A stretch of 64,000 nucleotides of DNA from Moritella sp. Urea-trap-13 (lineage in GTDB: Bacteria > Pseudomonadota > Gammaproteobacteria > Enterobacterales > Moritellaceae). Where the stretch lies: contig NZ_PJCA01000001.1 in NCBI RefSeq assembly GCF_002836355.1, forward strand, positions 372,001 to 436,000, read 5' to 3'. Position 1 is the stretch's first letter. Each line of letters opens with the position of its first letter. The notes under the pieces are model-generated. The model did no database searches. It had not been told where the DNA came from and saw only the letters and a program-made list of their open reading frames with translations. Both the position numbers and the translations under genes were made by a program. Shown here piece after piece: positions 9,503 to 18,806 of this stretch.

Positions 9503-11056
9503 ATGATTATAACTATGCAGCATGATACTAAAGATCTTATCCATATCGCCTTGGATTTAACCACCAATATTTCCAGTCAAGATCGCTTCGAACGCTTACT
9601 CACCACCATGCGCAAGCTATTCAACTGCGATGCATCGGCACTGTTAGAGTTTAAAGGGCAACATTTCAAACCCTTAGCCATTAATGGTCTGAGTGCAGAT
9701 GTATTAGGCAGGCAATTTAATATCAATGAGCACCCAAGATTAGAAGCGATTGCGAGAGCCGGTGATGTCGTCAGATTTCCAGCGGATAGCGACCTACCCG
9801 ACCCTTATGATGCCCTTATTACTTCGCACCAAGGTGATTTGCATGTGCATGCGTGTGTCGGCTTGCCCTTAATGGCAAATCAACGCCTGATTGGTGCGCT
9901 AACTATCGATGGTTTTAATCCTCACCAGTTTGATAACTTCAGCAATGATGAACTACGCACCGTAAGTGCATTGGCAGCAGCGACACTAAATATCGCGTTA
10001 TTGATGGATAAGCTGGAAAAAGTGGCAGGCACCATGGCAGAGTCCGACCCAGCCAAACATCAACCACAAAGTAACACTGAAATTATTGGTCAGTCAGTGC
10101 AAGTCCAAGCCTTAAAAAAAGAAATCAGCGTTGTGGCCAGCACCGATATGACGGCTTTGATATTGGGTGAAACAGGGGTGGGTAAGGAACTCGTTGCCAC
10201 CGCAATCCACCAGCAATCGTCCCGAGCAGATAAACCGCTGATCTACCTTAACTGCGCAGCATTACCCGAATCTATCGCCGAAAGTGAGCTGTTTGGCCAT
10301 GTCAAAGGCGCCTTTACCGGCGCTATCAGTAATCGCAGTGGTAAGTTTGAATTAGCCGATAAAGGCACCTTATTTCTTGATGAAATTGGCGAGTTAACCC
10401 TGACTTTACAAGCAAAATTACTGCGGGTTCTACAATATGGTGATTTACAGCGTATTGGTGATGACCGCAATTTAAAAGTCGATACTCGCATCATAGCGGC
10501 AACCAATAAAGACTTAAAAGAGGAAGTCCTTGCAGGTCGATTTAGGGCTGATCTTTACCATCGCCTGAGTGTCTTTCCTATTATGGTATCGCCTTTACGT
10601 GAACGCGGCGAAGACATTCTATTATTGGCCGGTTTCTTTATGGAACGCTGTCGCAGCAAGTTGCAATTAAGCCATTTGAGTTTAAGTACTGCTTGCCAAA
10701 AAACACTGATGAGTTATCCATGGCCAGGGAACATCCGCGAACTAGAACACAGCATTAATCGTGCTGCTATTCTCGCCAAAGCAGAAGCTAAAGATGAATT
10801 AGTGATACTACAACCTTCACATTTTAGGATTGAACATTCCCCACTTGAAGTAACAGATGTGATCACGCAACCGACACTCGCCGTGACGAATATCCCCGTG
10901 GATAATTTACGCGAGGCCACCGAACAATTTCAACGACAGTTGATCACTAATGCACTGCAAGAAAATGATAATAACTGGGCTGCAACGGCGCGCCAGCTTT
11001 CAATCGATGTGGGCAACTTACACCGCTTAGCCAAGCGGATAGCATTGAAACAATAA
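9503..11056 (+). CDS. norR: NorR, NO-sensing sigma-54 activator
   Basis: A 517-residue enhancer-binding protein. It has an N-terminal GAF domain (residues about 20-165) that holds non-heme iron in NorR and senses NO, a central AAA+ domain with Walker A GETGVGKE (222-229) and the sigma-54-contacting GAFTGA loop (269-274), and a C-terminal Fis-type helix-turn-helix. Blocks such as [20 protein letters not shown] match E. coli NorR closely. It activates norVW divergently. The start is uncertain: neither ATG 9503 nor ATG 9515 has a clear ribosome-binding site, and an upstream NorR box lies in the leader. Confidence 0.95.
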   Translation: MIITMQHDTKDLIHIALDLTTNISSQDRFERLLTTMRKLFNCDASALLEFKGQHFKPLAINGLSADVLGRQFNINEHPRLEAIARAGDVVRFPADSDLPDPYDALITSHQGDLHVHACVGLPLMANQRLIGALTIDGFNPHQFDNFSNDELRTVSALAAATLNIALLMDKLEKVAGTMAESDPAKHQPQSNTEIIGQSVQVQALKKEISVVASTDMTALILGETGVGKELVATAIHQQSSRADKPLIYLNCAALPESIAESELFGHVKGAFTGAISNRSGKFELADKGTLFLDEIGELTLTLQAKLLRVLQYGDLQRIGDDRNLKVDTRIIAATNKDLKEEVLAGRFRADLYHRLSVFPIMVSPLRERGEDILLLAGFFMERCRSKLQLSHLSLSTACQKTLMSYPWPGNIRELEHSINRAAILAKAEAKDELVILQPSHFRIEHSPLEVTDVITQPTLAVTNIPVDNLREATEQFQRQLITNALQENDNNWAATARQLSIDVGNLHRLAKRIALKQ

Positions 11057-11091
11057 AATTAGCAAAATAAAAAGGTAAAACTGAATGAATA

Positions 11092-11128
11092 AAGGCCGCA
11101 CATTTCTATTTATGAAATGTGCGGCCTT
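11092..11128. terminator. Bidirectional hairpin terminator
   Basis: A 15-bp perfect GC-rich stem (11092-11106 with 11114-11128) lies between the convergent norR and the large lipoprotein gene. The T run is short on both sides (GGTTTT on plus). Confidence 0.7.
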
Positions 11129-11163
11129 GGTTTTCGCTAAAGTAATAAATAACTACGCCATCA

Positions 11164-14100
11164 TTACTTCATCGGTAATGAAATCTGCCTAAGTGATACC
11201 GCGCCAGGTACTAACTCGAGCGTCATAGTGGCGCTTCCACCACCAATACTTACATCAATCTCGATATTGTTTTTATTACTTAAACTAATCTCCATACGAC
11301 CATCATCTAAGAACTCAATAGGTCCTTGCAGATCCATGGTGATTGGATAACTGTGTAAGTTATGCGATAAGTCTAAGGTTACATGCATATTTGGCGAATC
11401 CATATATACATCAAGTTCAATAATAAAGTTAAGTTGCTGCGTCTCTTCATTCCAAATAATATAACCCGTTGGCACCACTGTTTTACCATCAACAGTAGGA
11501 TAACGCGGACGCATAATCATAGTGCCAGTCGGGGTATCAGAATTGATAATACCAATTAACTTAGCTTGTACATAAACATCTGATGAGATCATCTGTTGAG
11601 CATGAATAGTTACCGGAATACGATTATTAATAGCATCGTACTCCCCCACTTCTGTTGGCATAAAGGCGCTAATAAAAGTCTTCGAATAATTTTCATCACA
11701 ACGAGTACCAATAGCACAACCCGTTTGAGCAGCTGTCAGTAGACCACCAAAGCTACCCTCTTGTACTCTTAATTTTGCATAGTTACTGGTAAGCGTTTCA
11801 GCGCCTTCATTCCAACGGTAATCACGGTTACTATCTGTCGTAGGCATCATCAGTGGGTTAAATACAAATTTATCGGTAGGAGCAGCTCTAAACGGAATGC
11901 GGATATCAGGGCCGCCTTGGTCTTCAGCACTCGACTCTTTCAATAATGTCGTCTGTAATGCATAACCGGCTTCACTACAGATCGCAGAGCCATTAGTACA
12001 ATCGACTTGCGCTTGCGTGGCATTCTCCTGTGAGATTAACGAATACTGATAAACATTCGCGCCTTGATCTTGCCAATTATCCGTTGGCGAGAAGGTTAAG
12101 ATCTTATTATCATACTCCATCACACCCGGTACCGTTGACTGACAAACACCAGCACTATTCACAACTTCAACGCGGAATGAACCACTATTACAGCTACTAC
12201 CAAGTATTAAACTTGCTTTGTCGATTGGCTGACTAAAGGCAATAAAGATGTCGCGTTCGGCCTGTAAACTAAAGATATTAAACTTATCATCATCAGCTAA
12301 TCCACCATCACAACGACCGGCTATATCATTAGCATAGTTAGCTTCAATCAGTGCACAGGTATAACCAGGAACGGTGCCTTCAACCATAGGCGATGTTTGT
12401 CTTAATGCTTGGGCTTTATAGGGTGTGGTCAATGTTTGCTGCACGGCTGCTGGATTACCCGCTAAATCACGAATACTACCAGTAATGGTATAATCCGTTG
12501 CCGAAGATAAGCTAGCAACAGGATCTATCACAATCGATGAGCCATCTTGACTAATGATTGCGTCAACCCGAGTCCCGTTTTCATCTCTCAACACAAGACT
12601 TTCTAACGAGGCTAAATCAAGCGGTTCGTCATAAGTAACGATAACATTATCGCCCAAACTAAAGTGGGTAATATTCTCCGCCGGATAAGCAGATTGGAAT
12701 TGTGGCGATAAGGTATCAACGACGGCTTCAGGGGTTGCATCCGCAGTATACGATTCCATATGGAATGATACTTGTGCGTGAGCATTATCAACGCCTAAGA
12801 TCTTCACATCAATTTCACTGACCGCATCAATAATCATCGCTGCGCCTTCCGTTCTCACGGTACCCATCAATTCAAGATGCATGATATTCTGACTTAAACC
12901 ACCATTGGCTTTGCCATTGAGCTTACCGGCTTCGTCGTAACCATCAGTCGTCATAGCGACATCCATAAACAGATGTAATTGCTTAGGTGCGTACTTATGC
13001 TCTGAGCTGGTATTATTAATTAAATAACCGGTGGCATCAGAAATGTTAGTCATACGAATATTACCGGTATCGAAACCAGTCGGGAATTCACCGCCCACTT
13101 TCACTGTTAAGCTAGAGCTATTTAAAATAGAACCTTTACGAATAACCAGTGGCGTAGCGTCATCAAAGTTACCCAAGTTCGCTAATTCAGTCACTAAATC
13201 TGAGTCCACATAGGTCGTATCATTACCACCAATCAGCACCGACTTTATCGTTACCGCATTGGTCAACTCCCCAGAGTAAGGTGATGCTTGGCTATTATCA
13301 TTCATGGTGACGTTCATTGGTTTAAATGCATGCTCACCTGAATCTAATACCGTGAAGGTTTTTTCTAAACCCGTAAAGCTGTTACCCGCCTTGTCTTTAA
13401 CGCCATCACTGACGATAAGTTCATAACTGCCATCAACATCAAGATCTGTCGCCGGATCAAACGTGATATAACGACCTTTGACAATTAAATCACCAGCAAT
13501 TTGCTCACTTGTACCGACTTTCTGGAATTTAAAGCTATCACCAGTAACTAAGGTCTTGGTATCAATGTCATTAGTCATGCGTAGACGTAATGTCGTGAAC
13601 GTCGTAAACGGTAATTCATCGCTTGGGAAAAAACCGTCCGTATCCAAAGCAAAATTAGCCGAATCTTTCGCTAACCGAGTGGTGAAGGTAAGCGGGTCTT
13701 GTGCAGTACGCGCTGCAGTTAGTTCTTTATTACTATCCGCTTCGTTAATCAAACCAACTGCGTAAGTGACAGTGTACTGCTCACCCGCTTTTAGCGTTTG
13801 CGCTGGTTTAAAGGCTAAGCCATTAGCTTGTGGGTTTTCTGGATCGATCGCAAAACTACTCTCAGTCACTTCAACCGATGTTACCTCAACGACATTACCA
13901 GCACTGTCTGTCAAGCTAAAAATTTGCGATAAAAAGGTATCTAACGGATGCGAAAATGACAGTAATACCGAGGTATTAACCGCAACATCTGCTTGGCCGT
14001 TTGATGGGAATGAATAGAACTCATGGGCATCAAATAAACTTTTCGCTCGACGCGCCGCTAATGCAGCTCGACTTTCTTCGGCCGTTAATACTATGTCTTC

Positions 14101-14220
14101 AGTTGTTTCATTGTCTTGTAACTCAGCACCACAGCCACTCAACATAATGGCTGAAGTAACAAGGCTACTCTTAACAAAAGCGCTAAAAGAAGCATTAAAC
14201 TTAGTGTTAATGATTTTCAT
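11164..14220 (-). CDS. Large lipoprotein with bacterial Ig-like repeats
   Basis: A 1018-residue protein with a signal peptide ending in the lipobox LSGC (Cys about residue 30), so it is lipid-anchored. At least four Ig-like modules of the Big_5 kind can be seen, each with a pattern like VLLSFSHPLD / VIVTYDEPLD / IFIAFSQPID followed by a Thr-rich strand such as YTVTYA or YTITGSI. They lie near residues 65-180, 195-290, 505-600 and 655-750. The last 200 residues are beta-rich with no repeat. It starts nine bases after the FadL-type gene, with AAGGCGG as ribosome-binding site, so the two form an operon. I see no GxSxG lipase motif. It is probably an outer-membrane or surface lipoprotein; the function is unknown. 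Confidence 0.82.
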   Translation of the reverse strand: MKIINTKFNASFSAFVKSSLVTSAIMLSGCGAELQDNETTEDIVLTAEESRAALAARRAKSLFDAHEFYSFPSNGQADVAVNTSVLLSFSHPLDTFLSQIFSLTDSAGNVVEVTSVEVTESSFAIDPENPQANGLAFKPAQTLKAGEQYTVTYAVGLINEADSNKELTAARTAQDPLTFTTRLAKDSANFALDTDGFFPSDELPFTTFTTLRLRMTNDIDTKTLVTGDSFKFQKVGTSEQIAGDLIVKGRYITFDPATDLDVDGSYELIVSDGVKDKAGNSFTGLEKTFTVLDSGEHAFKPMNVTMNDNSQASPYSGELTNAVTIKSVLIGGNDTTYVDSDLVTELANLGNFDDATPLVIRKGSILNSSSLTVKVGGEFPTGFDTGNIRMTNISDATGYLINNTSSEHKYAPKQLHLFMDVAMTTDGYDEAGKLNGKANGGLSQNIMHLELMGTVRTEGAAMIIDAVSEIDVKILGVDNAHAQVSFHMESYTADATPEAVVDTLSPQFQSAYPAENITHFSLGDNVIVTYDEPLDLASLESLVLRDENGTRVDAIISQDGSSIVIDPVASLSSATDYTITGSIRDLAGNPAAVQQTLTTPYKAQALRQTSPMVEGTVPGYTCALIEANYANDIAGRCDGGLADDDKFNIFSLQAERDIFIAFSQPIDKASLILGSSCNSGSFRVEVVNSAGVCQSTVPGVMEYDNKILTFSPTDNWQDQGANVYQYSLISQENATQAQVDCTNGSAICSEAGYALQTTLLKESSAEDQGGPDIRIPFRAAPTDKFVFNPLMMPTTDSNRDYRWNEGAETLTSNYAKLRVQEGSFGGLLTAAQTGCAIGTRCDENYSKTFISAFMPTEVGEYDAINNRIPVTIHAQQMISSDVYVQAKLIGIINSDTPTGTMIMRPRYPTVDGKTVVPTGYIIWNEETQQLNFIIELDVYMDSPNMHVTLDLSHNLHSYPITMDLQGPIEFLDDGRMEISLSNKNNIEIDVSIGGGSATMTLELVPGAVSLRQISLPMK

Positions 14221-14229
14221 AAAGCCGCC

Positions 14230-15534
14230 TTAAAACTTAGTCGCGAATGACAGTGAAATTGTTGATACCGTACCTTCTAATTCAACCGATGAATTATTAG
14301 CACTGTCTTGATGAGAAATAGTATGGTCCGTTGGATCAAGCACTTGTAGTTGATAGGCTAAATCAATCTGCCAAGGGTAAGCCGTTAAACCAGTCCCTTT
14401 ATGAAAATAAGAAAAACCTGCGCCCACGACTAACTTGTCAGCACTAAGGTAATTAACATCCAAGGTCGCTTCTTCAGGATCTAAAGGTGAGACTTCATAA
14501 CTTGCACCGGCCATTAATTTAATCGTATCGTTAAAATTAAGCTCAATACCGGCACGGGGAATAATAATATCTTCAAAACCAACACTCGCTTGGTCTTTAA
14601 CTGTGTCGTCTAACATTAAGGTATTTAAGTCTGACCAGCTTTGCTGTTCAGCACTCAAAGCTAAACTAACAATCCCCGCTTTAAAGCGTACGCCTGCAGA
14701 GATAATATCTGGCTGGTAAGCATCATACGTTAATAAGTTAATTGGTAGGTCTGTGACCGTTTGGGTAATAGTGGCAGCCGCTTTAATATTGGCTTGACCA
14801 TAACTTTCACCACGAAAAGCAGCAGCAAAAGTAATACCATTACCCGAGCAAGTTGTATCACTACCACACATCATACGGCCAAAATCTAAGGTAATACCGG
14901 CAATAGGGGTGATAACTGGTTCTGCTGCAATGGCGACACTCTCATTGCCCGCAGCGGTACCATCCAATTCACTTTCTAAATTCATCGCCGCATCAGCATG
15001 TAAAGACACTTGCGCGCCACCACCAATAGTTAAACCAGGAATAATTTGGATTGAACCCGATGCCGCAACAAACAATGGTTTCTCACCATAATTAGCTAAC
15101 TGACCAGTTTCTGATGTTGACGAGCTAAACGCCATCATCTCAGTACCGTAATTTTCGATACCAGCAATCAAGCCAAAATAAATAGGATAAGAAAAATTAA
15201 ATAAGTTACTCACATTAACATTCATGCCAGCAAGTATTGGTTGCGTGGCTTCATCAAATGCTTGCTCACCAGCAGTAATATCTGGGGTTGCTGATAATAA
15301 ACCAACATACATCTCGCCTTGGTCTGCCGTGGCGAGTGCCGATGGATTGTAATAAGCAGCAGATGATTGCGAATTAAATAAAGAAAAAGATTGAGCAGAG
15401 GCAATATCGACAGGTGATAAACCAAATGTTGTGCCTAAGTTGCCGAGGCTGGCCTGAGCAGTTCCCGCACTCAGCGCGAAAGCTACCGATGCAGTAAGTA
15501 GAGAGATATTGTTAGAAAGTGTTTTCTTAGTCAT
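14230..15534 (-). CDS. FadL/OMPP1-type outer membrane transport protein
   Basis: About 434 residues with an N-terminal signal peptide (cleavage after AQA), then the family hallmark region SAAYYNPSALA and alternating beta strands to a C-terminal phenylalanine (ATKF), as expected for an outer-membrane barrel. FadL-type channels pass long-chain fatty acids or other hydrophobic molecules. I chose the ATG at 15534 because GGAG lies nine bases upstream; the ATG at 15549 contains that same GGAG. It is the first gene of a two-gene unit with the Ig-like lipoprotein. The substrate is not determined. It belongs to the wider family rather than clearly to FadL itself. Confidence 0.85.
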   Translation of the reverse strand: MTKKTLSNNISLLTASVAFALSAGTAQASLGNLGTTFGLSPVDIASAQSFSLFNSQSSAAYYNPSALATADQGEMYVGLLSATPDITAGEQAFDEATQPILAGMNVNVSNLFNFSYPIYFGLIAGIENYGTEMMAFSSSTSETGQLANYGEKPLFVAASGSIQIIPGLTIGGGAQVSLHADAAMNLESELDGTAAGNESVAIAAEPVITPIAGITLDFGRMMCGSDTTCSGNGITFAAAFRGESYGQANIKAAATITQTVTDLPINLLTYDAYQPDIISAGVRFKAGIVSLALSAEQQSWSDLNTLMLDDTVKDQASVGFEDIIIPRAGIELNFNDTIKLMAGASYEVSPLDPEEATLDVNYLSADKLVVGAGFSYFHKGTGLTAYPWQIDLAYQLQVLDPTDHTISHQDSANNSSVELEGTVSTISLSFATKF

Positions 15535-15832
15535 TGGTGCTAACTCCATTTAGCGAAACTAAAATAAGTATTCTCTAGTGGCTCCAGCCACAACAACGGA
15601 ATACAGATCAAATTGTGAAACACATCCAGCGGACATGTTGTCATTTTCTGGGAGTAAACATACCTTAATTGCCATACTCAATGCCGTGCATAAATCTATT
15701 TATGCCATCATTCAGACACTAATGAGCTAGAAGCATGAACCACAAACTCATGCCTTGTTTTTATTACACTGACCCTGACTTAGTTATTTCAATTTACTTA
15801 GTGTTTATACTCAAACTAAATGCGCAGATATG
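15535..15832. other. Intergenic region upstream of FadL-type gene
   Basis: 298 bases holding the 5' region of the FadL-type gene. A small perfect hairpin, GTGGCT / AGCCAC at 15578-15591, lies in the leader about 45 bases before the chosen start. No convincing terminator for the upstream lipoprotein gene and no clear -35/-10 pair was found. Confidence 0.4.
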
Positions 15833-16906
15833 CTAATAAGCAGAAATCCATGAAAATGGCGCAGGTAATACTGCAGTGGCACCGTCAGTTTTAACCGCTT
15901 CAACCCGCTGTATAAAATCATCGATATTGGTCATCCTCACTCCTTTCAGGGCTTGGCTATGATTATTAAAACTGTTGTTATCGAAGCTGTTATTACCAAA
16001 GAAGTCCTCCCAATGGCCCATAACAATCATGCTCGGTTTAGTCTGTTGCAAGATAGCCTCAGGGTAATCATCAACTTGATGAAAGGCCGCAACACACAAT
16101 ATCGCCATATCAACGGCCTTGGTATCAGCCATTACTGGCATCAATCCATCTGGCGAATTACTGGCGGCATCTTGATAATGGATACGGTAAATGGACTGCT
16201 GTTGAGCGTCTAAAAAATCGATAACATACGCGTAGGTTTGTCCTTCTTTCCAGCCATAAGCAGTACTTGGCAATTCAGTTAAAGGCTCAGTATATTTTCC
16301 TGACATTACTTTTATGCCCATAAAGTGCGGTGCATGGTCGGATTTAATTGGCATCATTCGGATAGTATTATTATCGTTATATAACCACCTGCCCGGCTGT
16401 TTACCAACCGCAGCATAGTCAGTAATATCAAGCACACGTTTATCATCAATAACGGCGGTGACAATACTTTCCATCGTCGTCGAACCTACAACCGTTGTCG
16501 TCGGCATATGTTGCTGCATGATATAAGGTACATCCAGCAAATGATCATAATGTGCATGGCCCACTAAAATAAATTCAGCCTGCTTTGCTGGTAACGGTAA
16601 TAATTTATCAATAAGATCGTGATCCGCTGCAATTGACAGTGGCAACGTCACATTCATCAAACTCGGATTGGTAAAAGAGGGCGCAGTCATAATACTGTCT
16701 TCACCATATTGAAATAAGTAACCACCGACACCAAGATATTGAATATTTAACTGTTTGTCACCTTGCAGTAGCCCCTTCCCCGCCACTTGCTGCAGCGTAA
16801 GGTCAGGATGATGATATACCTCTAAGTCATCCACAGACGTAGAGCAACCCGCTAATAGCCCAGTCATCACGCTACAAAACAATACTTTCAATATATAACC
16901 CTTCAT
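15833..16906 (-). CDS. Metallo-beta-lactamase-fold lipoprotein
   Basis: A 357-residue protein with a lipoprotein signal (lipobox LAGC, Cys about residue 21). The MBL-fold metal site HAHYDH is near residue 120, a GSTT strand follows, and a late MGHWEDFF with a further histidine completes the site. The family is broad (UlaG-like / phospholipase-type hydrolases); the substrate cannot be inferred. A short Asn/Ser-rich stretch (NNSFDNNSFNNHSQ) near the C terminus is an internal repeat with little conservation value. GGAAGGG stands just before the ATG. The gene is monocistronic as far as can be seen. Confidence 0.82.
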   Translation of the reverse strand: MKGYILKVLFCSVMTGLLAGCSTSVDDLEVYHHPDLTLQQVAGKGLLQGDKQLNIQYLGVGGYLFQYGEDSIMTAPSFTNPSLMNVTLPLSIAADHDLIDKLLPLPAKQAEFILVGHAHYDHLLDVPYIMQQHMPTTTVVGSTTMESIVTAVIDDKRVLDITDYAAVGKQPGRWLYNDNNTIRMMPIKSDHAPHFMGIKVMSGKYTEPLTELPSTAYGWKEGQTYAYVIDFLDAQQQSIYRIHYQDAASNSPDGLMPVMADTKAVDMAILCVAAFHQVDDYPEAILQQTKPSMIVMGHWEDFFGNNSFDNNSFNNHSQALKGVRMTNIDDFIQRVEAVKTDGATAVLPAPFSWISAY

Positions 16907-17222
16907 TCGTCCCTTCCTGTCATAAATAGCGATGCCCTTGTTATAAGGGTCTTAAAATAACAAAAACGCGATAACGAAACTAATTAATGTGCGTTTCATA
17001 TCTCATTGCATTGAAAGTAGTACTAAAAATAATACTGTAAATAGTACTTTTAATGCCAGTCCAATTAATGGATGTCGTGACATTTAATGTTTTCAAGCTC
17101 TGTCACTTTTCGTCATTATTGATACCTAACTTGTCATTTTGTTGGCAGCAAAAAGCCTTTATTGGTTGCTTTAATAGAGTCATAGCTTGTTAAGCAGTCT
17201 TACACCAATAAGGGAACTGACC
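16907..17222. repeat. Intergenic region with a 12-bp triple repeat
   Basis: 316 bases between divergent envelope genes. At 17021-17056 the 12-base pattern TACTNNAAATAN occurs three times with exact 12-base spacing (TACT at 17021, 17033 and 17045). It could be a set of operator half-sites for the OmpA-domain gene downstream or the lipoprotein gene upstream, or a simple slippage product. Nothing else is recognised. Confidence 0.45.
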
Positions 17223-17975
17223 ATGAAAAAATCTATCTTCGCAAAAACATTACTGATCACGTCAATGGCGTGTACTAGCATCTCAGCCAATGCAGCAGAA
17301 CAAGAGCCACTAACAAACTGGGAAAAAGCTGGAGTATTTTCATCTACCATTATCGTTGGCACCATTGCTGGCGGCCCGATTGGTTTGGTCCTTGGCGTCG
17401 CAGCAGGTGATTGGATTAATAATACTTGGGATAAGTCGATTGAATCTGACCAGTTGATGGTAGAAAACCAACAAATGACAGAGAACTTACTCGCCAGTGA
17501 ATTACAAAATAACCAACTACAACACGATGTATTAATTTTGGACCAGCAAATTCAAAACATTTCAGAGACAGAAGAAGTAAACCAACAACTGGTCATGGAT
17601 GCTTTACAACTGGACCTACTATTTGCAGTTAATCAAAGTGCAATTGATATAACTAATCAAGCACGACTAATGCAAATTGCTGATTACCTCATCGAAAACC
17701 CAAGCATGAGTATCGTGTTGTCAGGCCATACCGATCCGAGCGGCCAAGAAGAACTGAACGCAAATTTAGCCCAGCAAAGAGCAGTGGCAGTACAAGATAA
17801 ACTGATTGCGTTTGGCGTAAACGAAGATAATATTCAAGTACAATCATTTGGTGCCGATCTCGCCAGTGCAGAACTCGGCGAACTGATTCAATATCCACGA
17901 GATCGTAAAGTGAGTGTCGAGTTTATCGATAACTTAAGAGATGACAACGCTGAAGAAATGGCAATGCAATTCTAG
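17223..17975 (+). CDS. OmpA-domain periplasmic/outer-membrane protein with glycine zipper
   Basis: About 250 residues from the ATG at 17223 (MKKSIF). The ATG at 17187 lacks a good ribosome-binding site and would precede the signal peptide. A cleavable signal (SANA-A) is followed by a glycine-rich hydrophobic segment, GTIAGGPIGLVLGVAAG, then a glutamine-rich coiled coil of about 60 residues. The C-terminal OmpA domain has the peptidoglycan-binding pattern SGHTDPSGQEELNANLAQQRA. It likely links membrane and peptidoglycan. The architecture resembles the sortase-associated PdsO type, but no sortase gene is nearby, so that name is not applied. Confidence 0.82.
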   Translation: MKKSIFAKTLLITSMACTSISANAAEQEPLTNWEKAGVFSSTIIVGTIAGGPIGLVLGVAAGDWINNTWDKSIESDQLMVENQQMTENLLASELQNNQLQHDVLILDQQIQNISETEEVNQQLVMDALQLDLLFAVNQSAIDITNQARLMQIADYLIENPSMSIVLSGHTDPSGQEELNANLAQQRAVAVQDKLIAFGVNEDNIQVQSFGADLASAELGELIQYPRDRKVSVEFIDNLRDDNAEEMAMQF

Positions 17976-18307
17976 TCATATTCACATCACACGAAACTTA
18001 GATTAGGGCTGGCGATAGCAGGTTATAAATAGCGCGCAGGCCTTTTATCTATGTTGTTATATTACCTCGGTTAGCGACGCCCAACCTTGTGCTCCATATT
18101 CAGCTAAAAAATAATGATTATCTAGCCTATAACTCTTTTCAAAACTTACATCGCCTTGTTCTATACTGAAATAGCCATCGCAAAATATTTAAATAGTATT
18201 TTATGATCTAAGTAACAGTTTACCATCCCCAAATGAGTATATTTAGTAGTGTAAATACATTATTTCACGACTATTTAGTTAGTCTTATCTTTATCTGGAG
18301 CCTCATT
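17976..18307. other. Intergenic region, nothing recognised
   Basis: 332 AT-rich bases between the OmpA-domain gene and usp. An in-frame ATG at 18233 would extend usp by 25 hydrophobic residues but lacks a ribosome-binding site. No convincing terminator, promoter pair or RNA structure was found. Confidence 0.4.
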
Positions 18308-18739
18308 ATGACCATTAACAATATCCTTTGCCCTACCGACTTTTCAGACACGGCCAATAAAGCGTTAGGCTATGCAGCAGAAATGGCAATCAAACATGAC
18401 GCTACCTTGCATTTAGTCAGTGTGATTAATGAGATCCATGGCTTCGATAGTTTTCAGGTTCTCGCCATCACGCCAAGTGATATTCACGAGCATATGCTAA
18501 AAATAACCCAAGAAAAACTAGACGAATTAACCAATGACATCAAGCCTAGTATTCCACGACACACGGCGGTCTTGGAAGGACATCCATCAACAGAGATCGT
18601 CCAAGCAGCTGTCGATTTTGATTGCGACATGATCGTTATCGCCAGCCATGGTCGCACAGGTTTAGAGCATATATTGATAGGTAGTGTGGCTGAATCGGTT
18701 ACCCGCCATGCGCATTGCCCAGTATTGATTGTCAAATAG
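18308..18739 (+). CDS. Universal stress protein, UspA family
   Basis: A 143-residue single-domain Usp, starting at ATG 18308 with GGAG seven bases upstream. It opens with NNILCPTDFSDTANKAL and closes with IASHGRTGLEHILIGSVAESVTRHAHCPVLIV in the ATP-binding subgroup pattern G-2x-G-9x-G-S, though the first Gly is Ala. It is a cytoplasmic stress protein, probably dimeric. It stands alone and converges on the yheT-type gene. The stop TAG starts a short imperfect repeat (TAGATAA at 18737 and 18753). Confidence 0.9.
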   Translation: MTINNILCPTDFSDTANKALGYAAEMAIKHDATLHLVSVINEIHGFDSFQVLAITPSDIHEHMLKITQEKLDELTNDIKPSIPRHTAVLEGHPSTEIVQAAVDFDCDMIVIASHGRTGLEHILIGSVAESVTRHAHCPVLIVK

Positions 18740-18770
18740 ATAAGACCAGTCGTAGATAACGTCTCAAAAT

Positions 18771-18802
18771 AATCCTCGTTAACAATTGATTTAATGAGGA
18801 TT
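18771..18802. terminator. Hairpin terminator between usp and yheT-type gene
   Basis: A 12-bp stem (18771-18782 with 18791-18802, one G-T pair) with an 8-nt loop. The T run is weak on the plus side and short (ATTTT) on the minus side. Its position between convergent genes supports a two-way terminator. Confidence 0.55.
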
Positions 18803-18806
18803 GTTA

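Noticed and set aside
13478-14017. Two plus-strand frames of 95 and 83 codons opposite the Ig-like lipoprotein gene
   Set aside because: They are antisense shadows of a well-supported 1018-codon gene with signal peptide and repeats.
11164-15534. Calling the lipoprotein a VolA-type lysophospholipase
   Set aside because: No GxSxG or other lipase motif was seen; only the arrangement with a FadL-type gene is similar.
17223-17975. Naming the OmpA-domain gene pdsO of a sortase system
   Set aside because: The architecture fits loosely, but no sortase or sortase-target gene is in the window.
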